Assembly (NCBI RefSeq): GCF_021991875.1
Contig: NZ_JAHLKR010000018.1
Location: forward strand, 244,615-308,614
DNA from: Mycetohabitans sp. B8
GTDB lineage: Bacteria > Pseudomonadota > Gammaproteobacteria > Burkholderiales > Burkholderiaceae
Reading direction: 5' to 3'
DNA length: 64,000 nucleotides
The notes beneath the pieces were generated by a model. That model did not search any database, was not told the DNA's origin, and was given only the letters and a program-made list of their open reading frames with translations. The position numbers and the translations under genes are program-made. This document shows positions 32,389-43,302 of the stretch, piece after piece (position 1 is the first letter of the stretch; every line of letters begins with the position of its first letter).

Positions 32389-34193
32389 ACGTCAATTCGT
32401 TTTTGCAAGCGGCGCTGTTCATCATCGTGCTGCTCGCATTGGCGCTGCCCCTTGGCCGCTATATGTGTGCAGTGCTGGATGGCTCGTCGGTGCTCGTGCG
32501 CAAGCTAGGCCGTCCGTTGGAGCACGGGCTGTATCGAGTCGCGGGCGTCGATCCGCAGGCCGAGATGTCGTGGAAGCACTATGCGCTCGCGGTGCTGCTG
32601 TTCAACGCGCTGGGTGCCATCGTGGTGTATGGCCTGCTGCGGCTGCAACACAATTTGCCGGCCAATCCGCAGGGGCTCGGCGCGATGACGCCCGATGCCG
32701 CATTCAACACGGCGGTTAGTTTCGTCACCAATACCAATTGGCAAAACTACTCACCGGAGTCGTCGGTCAGCTACTTGACCCAGTTGGCGGGCCTGGCCGT
32801 GCAGAACTTCTTGTCCGCGGCCACCGGCATCGCGGTAGTGGTCGCGCTGATCCGTGGGTTTGCGCGCCATACCGCACGCACCATCGGCAATTTCTGGGTC
32901 GATTTGACGCGCGTCACGCTCTACATTCTCGCGCCACTGGCGATCGTCGTGTCGCTGGTGCTGGTGAGCCAAGGCGTGCTGCAGAATCTGAAGCCGTACC
33001 AGGAGGTATCGACGCTGCAGGTGACGACCTATCCGGTGCCCAAGACCGACGCACAAGGTAATCCGGTCAAGGACGTGCACGGCAATGTGATGATGCAGGA
33101 CGCGAAGGCGGACAAGCAGACCTTGGCCATGGGGCCGGTCGCATCGCAGGAAGCGATCAAGATGCTGGGCACCAATGGCGGTGGTTTCTTCAACGCGAAC
33201 TCGGCCCACCCGTTCGAGAATCCGACGCCGCTGTCTAACTTTGTGCAGATCTTGTCGATCCTGATCATCCCGGCCGGATTGTGCGTCGTCTTCGGGCGCA
33301 TGGTGGGCGACCGCCGACAGGGCTATGCGGTGCTTGCGGCGATGGCGATTGCATTCGCGGTGGCATGCTTTGCGGAAATTTCCGCAGAACAATCCGGCAA
33401 TCCGCTGTTTGCGTCGCTGCATGTGGACCAGCAGGCGTCGGCGCTACAAGCGGGCGGCAACGCCGAAGGTAAGGAAGTGCGCTTGGGCATTGCGCAGTCC
33501 GGCATTTTCACGGTGGCGACCACGGCAGCATCGTGCGGCGCGGTAGATAACACGCACGATTCGCTCACGCCGATGGGCGGCCTCGTGCCGCTGCTGCTGA
33601 TGCAACTGGGCGAAGTGATCTTTGGCGGCGTCGGCTCCGGGCTCTACGGCATGCTCGTGTTCGCGTTGCTCGCCGTGTTCGTCGCGGGGTTGATGATCGG
33701 GCGCACGCCGGAGTATGTCGGCAAGAAGATTGAGTCGTTCGAAATAAAGATGGTGGCGATTGTGGTGTTGCTCACACCGTTTCTGGTGCTGGTGGGCACG
33801 TCGATCGGGGTGCTCTCGCCGCTGGGCGTGGCCGGTATCGCCAATCCTGGGCCGCACGGCTTCTCCGAAGTGCTGTATGCGTTCAGCTCGGCGGCCAACA
33901 ACAACGGCAGCGCGTTCGGCGGACTGTCAGTCAATACGCCGTTCTACAACGTATTGTTGGCGATCGTGATGTGGTTTGGCCGCTTCGGCACGATCGTGCC
34001 GGTGCTGGCGGTCGCGGGCTCGCTGGCAAATAAGAAGCGCATTGCCGCGACGCCGGGCACGCTGCCCACGCACGGACCGTTGTTCGTCGTGTTGCTGCTC
34101 GGCACGCTCGTGCTGGTCGGCGCGCTGACCTATGTGCCTTCGCTGGCGTTGGGGCCGATCGTTGAGCAGTTGATGATGATCGCCGGCCATTGA
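32385..34193 (+). CDS. kdpA: KdpA, K+-channel-like subunit of the Kdp ATPase (602 aa)
   Basis: Inner-membrane subunit that selects and passes potassium in the high-affinity KdpFABC pump. Multiple transmembrane segments and the degenerate selectivity-filter repeats are seen ([29 protein letters not shown]). The ATG at 32385 overlaps the kdpF stop and is preferred over an upstream in-frame ATG lying within kdpF. It is transcribed as one operon with kdpB and kdpC. Confidence 0.97.
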   Translation: MNVNSFLQAALFIIVLLALALPLGRYMCAVLDGSSVLVRKLGRPLEHGLYRVAGVDPQAEMSWKHYALAVLLFNALGAIVVYGLLRLQHNLPANPQGLGAMTPDAAFNTAVSFVTNTNWQNYSPESSVSYLTQLAGLAVQNFLSAATGIAVVVALIRGFARHTARTIGNFWVDLTRVTLYILAPLAIVVSLVLVSQGVLQNLKPYQEVSTLQVTTYPVPKTDAQGNPVKDVHGNVMMQDAKADKQTLAMGPVASQEAIKMLGTNGGGFFNANSAHPFENPTPLSNFVQILSILIIPAGLCVVFGRMVGDRRQGYAVLAAMAIAFAVACFAEISAEQSGNPLFASLHVDQQASALQAGGNAEGKEVRLGIAQSGIFTVATTAASCGAVDNTHDSLTPMGGLVPLLLMQLGEVIFGGVGSGLYGMLVFALLAVFVAGLMIGRTPEYVGKKIESFEIKMVAIVVLLTPFLVLVGTSIGVLSPLGVAGIANPGPHGFSEVLYAFSSAANNNGSAFGGLSVNTPFYNVLLAIVMWFGRFGTIVPVLAVAGSLANKKRIAATPGTLPTHGPLFVVLLLGTLVLVGALTYVPSLALGPIVEQLMMIAGH

Positions 34194-34206
34194 TTTCGAG
34201 GAAAGC

Positions 34207-36345
34207 ATGACTAACGTCAATCCATCGCCTGCCCATCGCGCGGACAACCTCGGGCAGGCCCGTACCGCGGTCCATTCGATGTTCGACCCGGCGCTGCTGA
34301 AGTCCGCTATCGTCGATGCGTTCAAAAAGCTTGCGCCGCGCACTCAACTGCGCAATCCGGTGATGTTCTGTGTGTACGTGGGCAGCATCCTGACGACGGT
34401 GTTGTGGATCGCGGCGCTTGCCGGGCAGGCCGACGCGCCGGCCGGCTTCATCCTGGCCATTGCGTTGTGGTTGTGGTTCACGGTGCTGTTCGCCAACTTT
34501 GCTGAGGCGCTGGCGGAAGGCCGCTCGAAGGCTCAGGCCGCGTCGCTGCGCAGCGCCAAGCATAATGTGATGGCTAAAAAGCTCAATGAGCCTCACCCGA
34601 AAGCGCCGATCCGTATGATGACGTCCACGGATTTGCGCCGCGGCGACGTGGTGTTGGTCGAAGCGGGCGACACGATTCCGGCGGACGGCGAGGTCATCGA
34701 AGGCGTCGCGTCGGTCGACGAGTCGGCGATCACCGGTGAATCGGCGCCCGTGATCCGCGAGTCCGGCGGAGACTTCTCGTCCGTCACGGGCGGCACACGG
34801 GTGCTGTCGGACTGGATCGTGGTGCGGGTCAGCGTGAACCCCGGCGAGGCCTTCTTAGACCGGATGATCGCGATGGTCGAGGGCGCGAAGCGGCAAAAGA
34901 CGCCCAATGAGATCGCGTTGACCATCCTGCTGGTTGCGTTGACGCTCGTGCTGCTGTTCGCGACCGCGACGCTGTTGCCGTTCTCAATGTTCTCGGTCTC
35001 TGCGATGCAATCGGGCCAAGTCGTGACGATCACAGCGCTGGTCGCGTTACTGGTGTGCCTGATTCCGACCACGATCGGCGGATTGTTGTCGGCGATCGGG
35101 GTGGCCGGCATGAGCCGGATGATGCAGGCGAATGTGATTGCGACGTCCGGCCGCGCCGTCGAGGCCGCCGGCGACGTCGATGTGCTGTTGCTGGATAAAA
35201 CCGGCACGATCACGCTTGGCAACCGGCAGGCGTCGGCGTTCTTGCCAGCGCCGGGCGTGTCCGAGCAGGACCTGGCCGATGCCGCGCAGTTGGCGTCGCT
35301 GGCCGACGAGACGCCGGAAGGCCGCAGCATCGTGGTCCTCGCCAAGCAGCGTTTCAACATTCGTGAGCGGGACATGGCCAGACTGCATGCGCAGTTCCTC
35401 GGTTTCACCGCCCAGACGAGGATGAGCGGCGTCGATTTGCCGGAGCGCGAGATCCGTAAGGGCGCCGCTGACGCGATCCAGCAGTATGTCCAAGCCCATG
35501 CAGGGCGCTTTCCTCAGGAAGTACGCGCAGCGGTCGATGACGTGGCGCGCCGCGGCAGCACGCCGCTGGTCGTCGCGCAGCGGCAGCCAGGCGCCGATGG
35601 CCAGGCCCGCGTGCTCGGCGTGATCGAGCTGAAGGACATCGTCAAGGGCGGGATCAAGGAGCGCTTTGCCGAGTTGCGCAAGATGGGTATCAAGACGGTG
35701 ATGGTAACCGGCGATAACCGCCTCACCGCGGCAGCGATTGCCGCCGAGGCCGGCGTTGATGATTTTCTGGCCGAGGCCACGCCAGAGACCAAGCTTGCGA
35801 CGATCCGCGCGCATCAAGCCGAAGGGCGGCTGGTGGCGATGACCGGCGACGGCACGAACGACGCCCCGGCGCTGGCGCAGGCCGACGTCGCGGTCGCGAT
35901 GAACACCGGCACGCAGGCGGCGAAGGAAGCGGGCAACATGGTCGATCTCGACTCGAACCCGACCAAGCTGATCGAGATCGTGGAGATCGGCAAGCAAATG
36001 TTGATGACGCGCGGCTCGCTGACCACGTTCTCGATTGCCAACGATGTGGCGAAGTACTTCGCGATCATTCCGGCGGCTTTCGCGACCACCTATCCGCAGC
36101 TACACGTGCTCGACGTGATGCGACTCACTTCGCCTTCCTCCGCCATCTTGTCGGCGGTGGTGTTCAACGCGCTGATCATCATGTTTCTGATTCCGCTTGC
36201 GCTAAAGGGCGTTCAATACCGGCCGTTGGGTGCCGCTTCGCTGCTGCGACGCAACCTACTGATCTATGGGTTGGGTGGCATCGTGCTGCCGTTCCCGTTC
36301 ATCAAGTTGATCGATATGGCAATCACGGCTCTGGGCTGGGCCTGA
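34207..36345 (+). CDS. kdpB: KdpB, P-type ATPase subunit of the K+ pump (712 aa)
   Basis: Catalytic subunit that couples ATP hydrolysis to K+ import. The phosphorylation motif DKTGT, the TGES dephosphorylation motif (in AITGESAPV) and the hinge motif [20 protein letters not shown] are all intact. It is slightly longer than typical KdpB at the N-terminus. It starts 13 bases after kdpA with a GAGGAAAG ribosome site. Confidence 0.98.
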   Translation: MTNVNPSPAHRADNLGQARTAVHSMFDPALLKSAIVDAFKKLAPRTQLRNPVMFCVYVGSILTTVLWIAALAGQADAPAGFILAIALWLWFTVLFANFAEALAEGRSKAQAASLRSAKHNVMAKKLNEPHPKAPIRMMTSTDLRRGDVVLVEAGDTIPADGEVIEGVASVDESAITGESAPVIRESGGDFSSVTGGTRVLSDWIVVRVSVNPGEAFLDRMIAMVEGAKRQKTPNEIALTILLVALTLVLLFATATLLPFSMFSVSAMQSGQVVTITALVALLVCLIPTTIGGLLSAIGVAGMSRMMQANVIATSGRAVEAAGDVDVLLLDKTGTITLGNRQASAFLPAPGVSEQDLADAAQLASLADETPEGRSIVVLAKQRFNIRERDMARLHAQFLGFTAQTRMSGVDLPEREIRKGAADAIQQYVQAHAGRFPQEVRAAVDDVARRGSTPLVVAQRQPGADGQARVLGVIELKDIVKGGIKERFAELRKMGIKTVMVTGDNRLTAAAIAAEAGVDDFLAEATPETKLATIRAHQAEGRLVAMTGDGTNDAPALAQADVAVAMNTGTQAAKEAGNMVDLDSNPTKLIEIVEIGKQMLMTRGSLTTFSIANDVAKYFAIIPAAFATTYPQLHVLDVMRLTSPSSAILSAVVFNALIIMFLIPLALKGVQYRPLGAASLLRRNLLIYGLGGIVLPFPFIKLIDMAITALGWA

Positions 36346-36439
36346 TTTGCTCTGTGCAACCGTTGCCGGGTGGGGCGGTGTCTCTTCGTTTGTGTCCGTC
36401 CGGCCTTTTTCGGGGCAGCACGCTGCTCCACTGTGAACC

Positions 36440-37027
36440 ATGATCATGAACACTTTACTGCGTCCCGTGCTGGTGCTGTTCGTCGCGCTGACGGTGATCA
36501 CGGGCATCGTCTATCCCGCCGCGGTCACGGCGATCGCGCAGGCTGTTTTCCCGGCACAAGCCAACGGCAGCCTGATCGAAAAGAACGGCAAGCTGATCGG
36601 CTCGGCGCTGATCGGACAGCAGTTCGATAGAAACGACTACTTCTGGGGCCGGCTGTCGGCGACGACACCGAATCCGTACAACGCGCAAAGCTCGAGCGGA
36701 TCGAACTTCGGCCCGACCAATCCGGCGCTGGCGGACGAGGTGAAGCGGCGGCTTGCCGCCTTGCATGAGGCCGATCCGGCCAACACGGCGCCGGTGCCGG
36801 TGGACTTGGTGACCTCGTCAGGCAGTGGCTTGGATCCGGACATCAGCCCCGCGGCGGCGGCTTACCAAGCCCCCCGCGTGGCGCGGGCACGAGGCCTTTC
36901 ACAAGCGCAGGTCGACGAGCTGATTGCCCTCAATACGACCGGCCGGCAGTTTGGCTTGCTGGGCGAGCCGCGGGTGAACGTGCTCAAACTCAACCTGTTG
37001 CTAGATGAGTTTAAGCCGGTGCACTGA
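36440..37027 (+). CDS. kdpC: KdpC subunit of the K+ pump (195 aa)
   Basis: Single-pass membrane subunit that supports ATP binding by KdpB. It has an N-terminal transmembrane helix ([20 protein letters not shown]), the GSALIGQQF and [14 protein letters not shown] signatures, and the C-terminal [13 protein letters not shown] second ATG at 36446 could be the true start. The kdpD and kdpE regulator genes that commonly follow are not here; the next gene is a porin. Confidence 0.96.
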   Translation: MIMNTLLRPVLVLFVALTVITGIVYPAAVTAIAQAVFPAQANGSLIEKNGKLIGSALIGQQFDRNDYFWGRLSATTPNPYNAQSSSGSNFGPTNPALADEVKRRLAALHEADPANTAPVPVDLVTSSGSGLDPDISPAAAAYQAPRVARARGLSQAQVDELIALNTTGRQFGLLGEPRVNVLKLNLLLDEFKPVH

Positions 37028-37394
37028 GGAAACGACGCGGCGATAATCTGCCTCTATAGGGTAGGCGCGTGGCATTGCCGGCTTTGCATCTATCGCGCCC
37101 GGGGGCAACGCGACAGCCTCGAGGCGGAACGCGACACATTGAAGTATTGCCCGTCCTCGCTGGACGGGGCGATGTCTTGTGCGGCGCGCGTGGTGGGCTG
37201 CAGTGCCTTATTCCCTACGGGAATCTGCATTGGCAGCGCGAGCTATCACACCATCTGCCAAAAATGGCGGTTGCAAATCCATACCGTCTGGATTTAGCAA
37301 CGTTAGCCGGGCTTTTATTTCTTTTTTCTACAGGCGTCGAGGTATGCTGCGGCCGCAGCGAAAATTCAATGAACTACCGTTTGGAGAAGATTAG
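37028..37394. other. Intergenic region between kdpC and the porin gene
   Basis: No supported gene. The last 130 bases are AT-rich (TTTTATTTCTTTTTTC around 37311-37330) and probably include the porin promoter and a leader of some length. I could not fix a clear -35/-10 pair. Confidence 0.4.
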
Positions 37395-38561
37395 ATGAAA
37401 CGACTGGTACTCTCGGCCATCTCGCTCGGCGTACTCGCCGCTACCTCGGCAGCACATGCCCAAAGCTCGGTGACATTGTATGGCGTTATCGATGAAAGCA
37501 TTACCTTCTTGCATAACCAAGGCGGCAAGAACCAGTGGTCCACGGTTTCCGGTAACCTGCAGGGGTCGCGCTGGGGCTTGAAGGGGACGGAAGATTTGGG
37601 CGGCGGCCTAAAGGCGATCTTCCAGTTGGAAAACGGCTTTAACCCAAACGATGGCCGTCTTGGCCAAGGTGGCCGCGAATTTAGCCGTCAAGCTTATGTA
37701 GGGTTGCAGAACGATGCATACGGCACGGTGACGCTGGGTCGTCAATACGTGCCGGATACGGACCTGGTACAAGGCATGACGGGCGACAACTACTTCGGCT
37801 CCGTGTTCGCAACGCCGGGTGACGTCGACAACTACGACAATAGCATCCGCGTCAACAATTCGGTCAAATACACGAGCCCGGTCTGGGCCGGCCTCCAGCT
37901 CGAGGGCTTGTACGCGTTCGGCAACCAGGCCGGCTCGTTCGGCGACCGCCGTGCGTGGGGCGCCGCGCTGGCGTACACGAACGGCCCGATCGCCGTGGCG
38001 GCGAGCTACCAGTACTACAACGGCGGCAAGGTTACCAACGGCGTGCGGGACTTCTCGGGTTCCACCACGACGGCGACCAACACGACGAGCGACTCAGTCT
38101 TCAACGGCCCGGTCAACGGTGCCTACACGTCGGCTGCGTCGCTCAAGATCGCCCGTGTCGCCGGCCAGTACGCCATCGGCCCGGTCAACGTCGGCGCATC
38201 GTACAGCAACGCGCAGTACACGGCGGATTCCGCTTCATCGTTCGGCCAGACGCAGAAGTACAACACCGGCAACGTGTTCGCGACCTACCAGGCTACGCCG
38301 GCACTGCTCACGGGCATGGGCTACAGCTACACGAAGGGTTCGGGCAACGCGTCGGCCAAGTACAGCCAGGTGAGCCTGGGCGCCGACTACAGCCTGTCTA
38401 AGCGCACCGACGTGTACCTGGTCGGCGCATGGCAAAAGGCCACCGGCCAGCAGGACGGCGCGGGCTCACAAGCTCAGGCTTCGATCAGCTCGTACGGTTT
38501 TGCAGGTGCGAACGGCGGCGCGCAAGAGTACATTGCGCTGGGCATGCGCCACAAGTTCTAA
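37395..38561 (+). CDS. Outer-membrane general porin, Burkholderia type (388 aa)
   Basis: Trimeric 16-strand porin of the OmpC-like Burkholderia/Neisseria family, for diffusion of small solutes through the outer membrane. Seen: a signal peptide ending AATSAAHAQ, then SSVTLYGVIDES, internal DLGGGLKAIFQLENGF, GRQYVP, and the C-terminal aromatic signature GMRHKF ending in Phe. A GGAG ribosome site lies before the ATG. It is monocistronic with its own terminator. Confidence 0.97.
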   Translation: MKRLVLSAISLGVLAATSAAHAQSSVTLYGVIDESITFLHNQGGKNQWSTVSGNLQGSRWGLKGTEDLGGGLKAIFQLENGFNPNDGRLGQGGREFSRQAYVGLQNDAYGTVTLGRQYVPDTDLVQGMTGDNYFGSVFATPGDVDNYDNSIRVNNSVKYTSPVWAGLQLEGLYAFGNQAGSFGDRRAWGAALAYTNGPIAVAASYQYYNGGKVTNGVRDFSGSTTTATNTTSDSVFNGPVNGAYTSAASLKIARVAGQYAIGPVNVGASYSNAQYTADSASSFGQTQKYNTGNVFATYQATPALLTGMGYSYTKGSGNASAKYSQVSLGADYSLSKRTDVYLVGAWQKATGQQDGAGSQAQASISSYGFAGANGGAQEYIALGMRHKF

Positions 38562-38621
38562 GCGGCACGCAATCTGCCCTTGCAGGGGAACCGGCGTGGC
38601 CGGTTCGACGCAGGGGGCAAC

Positions 38622-38650
38622 AAAAGCGCAGGTCACGCCTGCGCTTTTTT
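38622..38650 (+). terminator. Rho-independent terminator of the porin gene
   Basis: A perfect 11-bp stem (AAAAGCGCAGG / CCTGCGCTTTT) with a five-base loop TCACG is followed by more T residues, 60 bases after the porin stop. Confidence 0.9.
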
Positions 38651-39049
38651 CATTGGCGCTCGGCTGCCGCGGCCAGCGCGCGGCCAACTGCCGCCGCGTG
38701 GCCAACTGCCGCGTCACATGCACCCGGTTCTACCGCGCCGGGCCACGGTCACCCGTCATGGTCTCACGGCAAGCGAGCCGCCTTGGCATCACAGCAGCTT
38801 GCCCGGATATTGGCCGGATGAGATGGCGGCGATCAATTGCTCGATAACCTGTTCGGTCAACGTGCACGATCTGGCCGACATCGGCAAGGCCGAGTATTCA
38901 ACGTATCAGGTTTGCCTGTTATATAAGAACCTGGGGACTGGGCGAACATCCTTGTACGAACGCACGATCGCGTTGTGTAATGGTCATACAATCGACAGCA
39001 CGCGAGCGGTGCTGTGACAACGCAGGTGTTTTGAAAGGGAAGCCAACTC
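38651..39049. other. Intergenic region before the debranching-enzyme gene
   Basis: No supported gene. Two adjacent 18-bp copies differing at two bases lie at 38678-38695 and 38696-38713 (core GGCCAACTGCCGC). A TATAAG element near 38922 and a TTGT...ACAA inverted segment near 38973-38992 are possible promoter parts for the next gene. Confidence 0.4.
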
Positions 39050-41308
39050 ATGCAGGAGCCAGAACCGATCGCCGGCGGGCTCGCGAAGCTGCCGGAGCAG
39101 GGCGCCGAGACCGGCGACGACGACGGCGTGTTCATTGCGCCGGAGCACGCGAATGTCATCTCCGGCCGGCCGTATGTGCTGAAGTCGGACGACACGTTTG
39201 TCGTCAACCAGCCGAACGGCGATATTCTAGGCCATGACGATGGTCTGTTTGTCAACGACACGCGGGTGCTGTCGCAACTGCAGCTCACCTTTGGCGGCCG
39301 GGCGCCGCCGCTGCTGTCGGGCAGCGTGAGCAGCGATAATACGGCGTTCACCGCGCACTTGACCAACCGGCCGCTGCCGCCGTTGGGTGGCGAGCATACG
39401 CCGCAGGGTGTGATACATGTCGAGCGTTTGCGGGTGCTACGCGGTAATGTACTAAATGAGGCAATCGCGCTGACCCATTATGGCACCGAGCCAGCGGTCG
39501 TTCCGCTGTCAATTTCGTTTGCCAGCGATTTTCTAGACATATTCGAAGTGCGCGGCTCGCCGCGCGGCCGGCGCGGCACGCTGGTGCCGCCCTATGTCGA
39601 CAATGACGCGGTCGTGTTCGGCTACCAGGGTTTGGACAATGTCGAGCGCATTGTGCGCATCGCGTTTTCTCCCGCTCCGGACAGGCTGCTGCCGGGGCAC
39701 GCCGATTATACATTGACGCTGCCGCCTGACGCGTGTCTGTCGGTTTACCTGCAGGTCACGATCGTTACCCGACCCCTCAACGAGGCCGCCGCGCAATTGC
39801 CCGGTAGTCGGGTGTCGACGCCGCCAGCCGGCTTGAGCGGCGCGGGACGGGCGGCGGTACGCGCCGCGCTGGCCGAGTCGCGCCGGATGATGCGCGGTAG
39901 GCGTCGCGCCAGTGTACGGCTGCGCTCGAGCAATCCGTTGTTCAATGCTTGGATGGAACGTTCGTTTGCCGACTTGGGATTGTTGACCACGGATCGGGAC
40001 ACTGGACCCTATCCGTATGCGGGCATTCCGTGGTTTTCGACGCCATTCGGGCGGGACGCGGTGATGACGTCCTTGCAGACGCTGTGGGTGCAGCCGGCGC
40101 TGACTCGTGGCGTGCTACGTTTTCTCGCGGCCCACCAGGCGCGCGAGGATTCGGCGTTTCGCGATGCCGCGGTTGGCAAGATCATGCACGAAATGCGCAA
40201 GAGCGAGATGGCGGCGACCGGGGAAGTGCCGTTTGCGCTGTACTACGGCGGCGTGGACACGACGCCGCTGTTCATCGTGTTGGCCGGCGCCTATTTCGAG
40301 AGGACCGGCGATGCGGCATTGATCGACGAATTGTGGCTGGCGCTGGAGCGGGCCGCGCAATGGATTGCACGGGTGTGCGATCGCAACCCGTTCGGACTGC
40401 TCGACTATCAGCGCGCGGCGGACAGCGGCCTAGCCAACCAGGGCTGGAAGGACAGCCACGATTCGGTGTTCCACTCGGACGGGCGCATGCCGGACGGACC
40501 GATCGCACTAGTCGAGGTACAGGCATACACGTGTGCGGCGTTCGAGACAATGGCGCGGTTGGCGCGGCATCGTGGCGCCGCCACGCTCGCCGCCCACTAC
40601 ACGACGCGTGCCGAAGCGCTGCGCGAACGGGTCGAGGCGATGTTCTGGATGCCGCAGGAAGGCTTCTATGGAATGGCATTGGACGGGCATGGTCAGTTAT
40701 GCCGCGTGCTGGCCTCGAACGCCGGGCACCTGCTAGCGTTCGGGTTGCCGGACAAGGCGCGCGGCGAGCAGGTCGCGCGTACACTCGGGTCCGCGTTATT
40801 CCATACCGGATGGGGCCTGCGCACGCTGGCCGGCGGTCAGCCCCGGTTCAATCCGATGTCTTACCATAACGGTTCGGTGTGGCCGCACGATACCGCGCTG
40901 TGCGCGCGTGGCATGGCGCGCTACGGTGAAAAGGACGCGGCGGTGCGGTTGCTGCAGGCATTGTTCGAGGCGGCGGTCAACTTCGATATGCGGTTGCCTG
41001 AGCTGTTTTGTGGCTTCACGCGGCGGCGCGGCGAGCCGCCGACCGCCTATCCGGTCGCGTGCTTGCCACAGGCCTGGGCGGCAGGCTCGCCGTTCATGAT
41101 GCTTGAGGCTTGCCTGGGGGTGACCGTGGACGCGCAGCGGGAAGAGGTCCGCATCGAGCGCCCGCGATTGCCGGAAGGCATCGATTGGCTGGAAGTCGGC
41201 GATCTCCGCGTGGGTCGCCGAACTGTATCGCTGACGTTCCGCCGCGTGGGGGAGCAGGTGGTGCCGGCCGTGGATCGCGGTGACGCGCGCGTGCTCGCGT
41301 TGCTTTAG
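39050..41308 (+). CDS. Amylo-alpha-1,6-glucosidase-like glycogen debranching enzyme (752 aa)
   Basis: Predicted glycosidase with an N-terminal beta-rich debranching domain (about residues 30-260) and a C-terminal (alpha/alpha)6 barrel of the glucoamylase-like superfamily (about 290-720). Typical segments are FNAWMERSFADLGLL, GIPWFSTPFGRDAVM, GWKDSHDSVFH and YHNGSVWPHDTAL. Enzymes of this type act on alpha-1,6 branches or trehalose/maltose-like alpha-glucans; the real substrate is unknown. It appears monocistronic; AAGGGA upstream of the ATG is the ribosome site. The Nudix gene follows after 53 bases on the same strand. Confidence 0.9.
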   Translation: MQEPEPIAGGLAKLPEQGAETGDDDGVFIAPEHANVISGRPYVLKSDDTFVVNQPNGDILGHDDGLFVNDTRVLSQLQLTFGGRAPPLLSGSVSSDNTAFTAHLTNRPLPPLGGEHTPQGVIHVERLRVLRGNVLNEAIALTHYGTEPAVVPLSISFASDFLDIFEVRGSPRGRRGTLVPPYVDNDAVVFGYQGLDNVERIVRIAFSPAPDRLLPGHADYTLTLPPDACLSVYLQVTIVTRPLNEAAAQLPGSRVSTPPAGLSGAGRAAVRAALAESRRMMRGRRRASVRLRSSNPLFNAWMERSFADLGLLTTDRDTGPYPYAGIPWFSTPFGRDAVMTSLQTLWVQPALTRGVLRFLAAHQAREDSAFRDAAVGKIMHEMRKSEMAATGEVPFALYYGGVDTTPLFIVLAGAYFERTGDAALIDELWLALERAAQWIARVCDRNPFGLLDYQRAADSGLANQGWKDSHDSVFHSDGRMPDGPIALVEVQAYTCAAFETMARLARHRGAATLAAHYTTRAEALRERVEAMFWMPQEGFYGMALDGHGQLCRVLASNAGHLLAFGLPDKARGEQVARTLGSALFHTGWGLRTLAGGQPRFNPMSYHNGSVWPHDTALCARGMARYGEKDAAVRLLQALFEAAVNFDMRLPELFCGFTRRRGEPPTAYPVACLPQAWAAGSPFMMLEACLGVTVDAQREEVRIERPRLPEGIDWLEVGDLRVGRRTVSLTFRRVGEQVVPAVDRGDARVLALL

Positions 41309-41361
41309 CGCGGTATGGATCGGTGCATCGGAGCCGTACTGGAACGTGAAACTGGATCGTT

Positions 41362-41823
41362 ATGCCAAAACAGACCTCGTGCGGCGTCGTGATACTCAAT
41401 GAATTGGGTAGCCTATTGCTGTGTCACGCAACCGAGACGCGCCACTGGGACATCCCGAAGGGTCAGCCCAATCCGGACGAGGCGCCGATCGATGCCGCAC
41501 TGCGCGAGACTCGCGAAGAGACCGGTTTGACGCTCGACGCAGCAGCGTTGGTCGAACTGGGGGTATTTCCTTATCGACCTGATAAGGAATTGCACTTGTT
41601 CGCGACCCGCGTCTCGACGTGCAATGTCGATATCCGCGAATGCGTATGCACGTGCCTGTTTCCGAGCTACCGGAATGGGAAAATGATTCCCGAAATGGAC
41701 GCGTTCCAGTGGGTGCAACCGGCCGAAATCAGCCGCTACGCTAGCGCCAGCCTCACGAGATTGTTTGACACCCAACTTTCGCTGCTGGCGTTGCACCGCC
41801 AACTAAACGGTGCAGCACCGTAA
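41362..41823 (+). CDS. Nudix hydrolase (153 aa)
   Basis: Pyrophosphohydrolase with an intact Nudix box: GQPNPDEAPIDAALRETREE followed by TGL fits GX5EX7REUXEEXGU. The opening (CGVVILNELGSLLLCHAT, HWDIPKGQP) recalls the diadenosine-tetraphosphatase/NUDT2-like branch, but substrate specificity cannot be read. It ends six bases from the convergent H-NS-like gene. Confidence 0.93.
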   Translation: MPKQTSCGVVILNELGSLLLCHATETRHWDIPKGQPNPDEAPIDAALRETREETGLTLDAAALVELGVFPYRPDKELHLFATRVSTCNVDIRECVCTCLFPSYRNGKMIPEMDAFQWVQPAEISRYASASLTRLFDTQLSLLALHRQLNGAAP

Positions 41824-41829
41824 TCTGCG

Positions 41830-42129
41830 TTATTCCTTGATCAGGAACCGTTCGCGTTTCTTGCCGTGAATCCAGACCGGCGCCCGTCCCCGTCCGGACC
41901 ACGTGGCCCCGCTGGCTGGATCCCGATACTTCGCCGTCACGCCGTCACGCTTTTCCTGCGCGCTGCTCGTCGCATGCCGTCGGCCAAAGATGTCTTGTGA
42001 CGTTAATCCGTATTCGGCGACCTTTGCGCGGATGTCCGCGAGTACTGCGTCGAGCTCAGCCACGCGGGCCTCCTCGGCTTTTTGCTGCAACGCTTCGATT
42101 TGCTGCTGAAGTTGCTTGTAAGTTGCCAT
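41830..42129 (-). CDS. H-NS-like nucleoid protein (99 aa)
   Basis: Xenogeneic-silencer type DNA-binding protein. The N-terminal half is a coiled coil for oligomerisation (YKQLQQQIEALQQKAEEARV). The C-terminal domain carries YRDPASGATWSGRGRAPVWI, the H-NS family AT-hook-like motif. The length is normal for Burkholderia H-NS paralogues. The start at 42129 fits the family; a much longer frame upstream is spurious. It could bind the AT-rich islands in this window, an inference. Confidence 0.95.
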   Translation of the reverse strand: MATYKQLQQQIEALQQKAEEARVAELDAVLADIRAKVAEYGLTSQDIFGRRHATSSAQEKRDGVTAKYRDPASGATWSGRGRAPVWIHGKKRERFLIKE

Positions 42130-42337
42130 TCGTTTTTTCAGCTTGAGTAGAATAACGCGATGATAGCGTGCGCGGCACGCGTCGTGAATGCGTTGACGCA
42201 GAAAAGACGGCTTGCCCCGGTTATACGTCCGATACGTTTCGTTTCGGAACGAGCAAACCGGGCACGCCTGTGCCGGTGGCTTACACGGGTATGGCGGCCG
42301 ACGCACAGGCCGCTGTGGCCCATGCACGGTCTTGTAT

Positions 42338-42556
42338 TCAACCCCCGTCGGGTAGCCTCGCCGGACGGCGAGCCTTGCCGGCGGTGCGTGTGCGGGGCAG
42401 CGGGCCGTCTGGTTCGCCGTGGCCACCACTACTATCGCGGTCCGGACCCCACAATGCATCCGGGAGGTTACGCTCCATCTCGTCGCGGGTAATCTGTTCT
42501 GCCAATTGTCGAGATTTTGGGGTGGCGGGGCCTGCTGGCCGGTTCGCTCCTGACAT
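42338..42556 (-). CDS. Small hypothetical protein (72 aa)
   Basis: A short frame starting MSGANRPAGPATPKSRQLAE, with the central segment ITRDEMERNLPDALWGPD and a basic C-terminus. A good AGGAG ribosome site lies six bases upstream of the ATG at 42556, the main reason to accept it. The protein is hydrophilic with no membrane segment and no family I recognise. Confidence 0.55.
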   Translation of the reverse strand: MSGANRPAGPATPKSRQLAEQITRDEMERNLPDALWGPDRDSSGGHGEPDGPLPRTRTAGKARRPARLPDGG

Positions 42557-43302
42557 AACGTACTCCTTGTGGTTGGACAAGTCAGCTTATATCTAAGCAC
42601 ATATCACGACTACGTCAAATCCGCATGCAAGGAGGCGCATCTTCCATTCCCGATAGGCCTTGTGATGTGGCCTGGCATTGCTGTGCGTTCAAGGTCCCGA
42701 ATGGAAGCTCAGTCTATATGTCGTGCGCGTGCGTGCCTTTTCAATTGAGATGGACTTCTCGGCTTTCTTCGGAAATGCTTAGCCTGACTTTTTGATCTTC
42801 GCTAAGAGCGGCGCCTATCCGTGTGTGAAATATATGCAACGGTCCGTCGATATCGGCGATACGTGACCTTGACGGGTTAAGCCAGTGAAGCGCCGCGACG
42901 CACTCATGAGTGGCCGACGCAGCGCTTGGCCGGCAGATTTGCCAGTCGAACAGCGTTTCGCTACCTTTGGCCAAGTTCTGTGGAACCCCTATCCGGTCTC
43001 CTGCCGGCACCGGCCCATCGACGTCGATGGGGCGCTTCGATGTATCGCGCACACTCGGGAGTCGCCTGCTTGATCTCGGGAGCCCAACACCGGCAGTCGG
43101 GGCGCGCGCAGCATCTCCACACTCGGGACGCCCTTAATTGGTATTTGCCGTAGCAACGCTCGGCGTACAGTAGCGTGCCCGCAGTACCAAGCTCAAGCGC
43201 TCCCGCCATCGCGCCTCGCCCGGATCACCCCGGCGTGTCTGCCGAGAAAGTGTGCTTTGTCGGCCAGCTGTGGGCTTGGCTGGCCAGTCAGGCCGGCGGG
43301 GG
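42557..43302. other. Intergenic region between the 72-aa gene and the ABC transporter operon
   Basis: About 745 bases with only short frames lacking ribosome sites or recognisable motifs. It follows the 3' end of the osmoprotectant operon. I see no tRNA, IS or clear terminator in it. Confidence 0.4.

Noticed and set aside
37069..37398. A 109-residue frame between kdpC and the porin
   Set aside because: It runs through the likely porin promoter region and overlaps the porin start, with no recognisable protein.
38599..38625. A GGTTCGAC-like sequence resembling a tRNA T-loop
   Set aside because: No acceptor or anticodon stem can be built around it; it is followed by the porin terminator.
42741..43052. 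A 103-residue minus-strand frame between the H-NS and transporter regions
   Set aside because: No ribosome site, motif or conserved neighbour was seen; other frames overlap it equally well.
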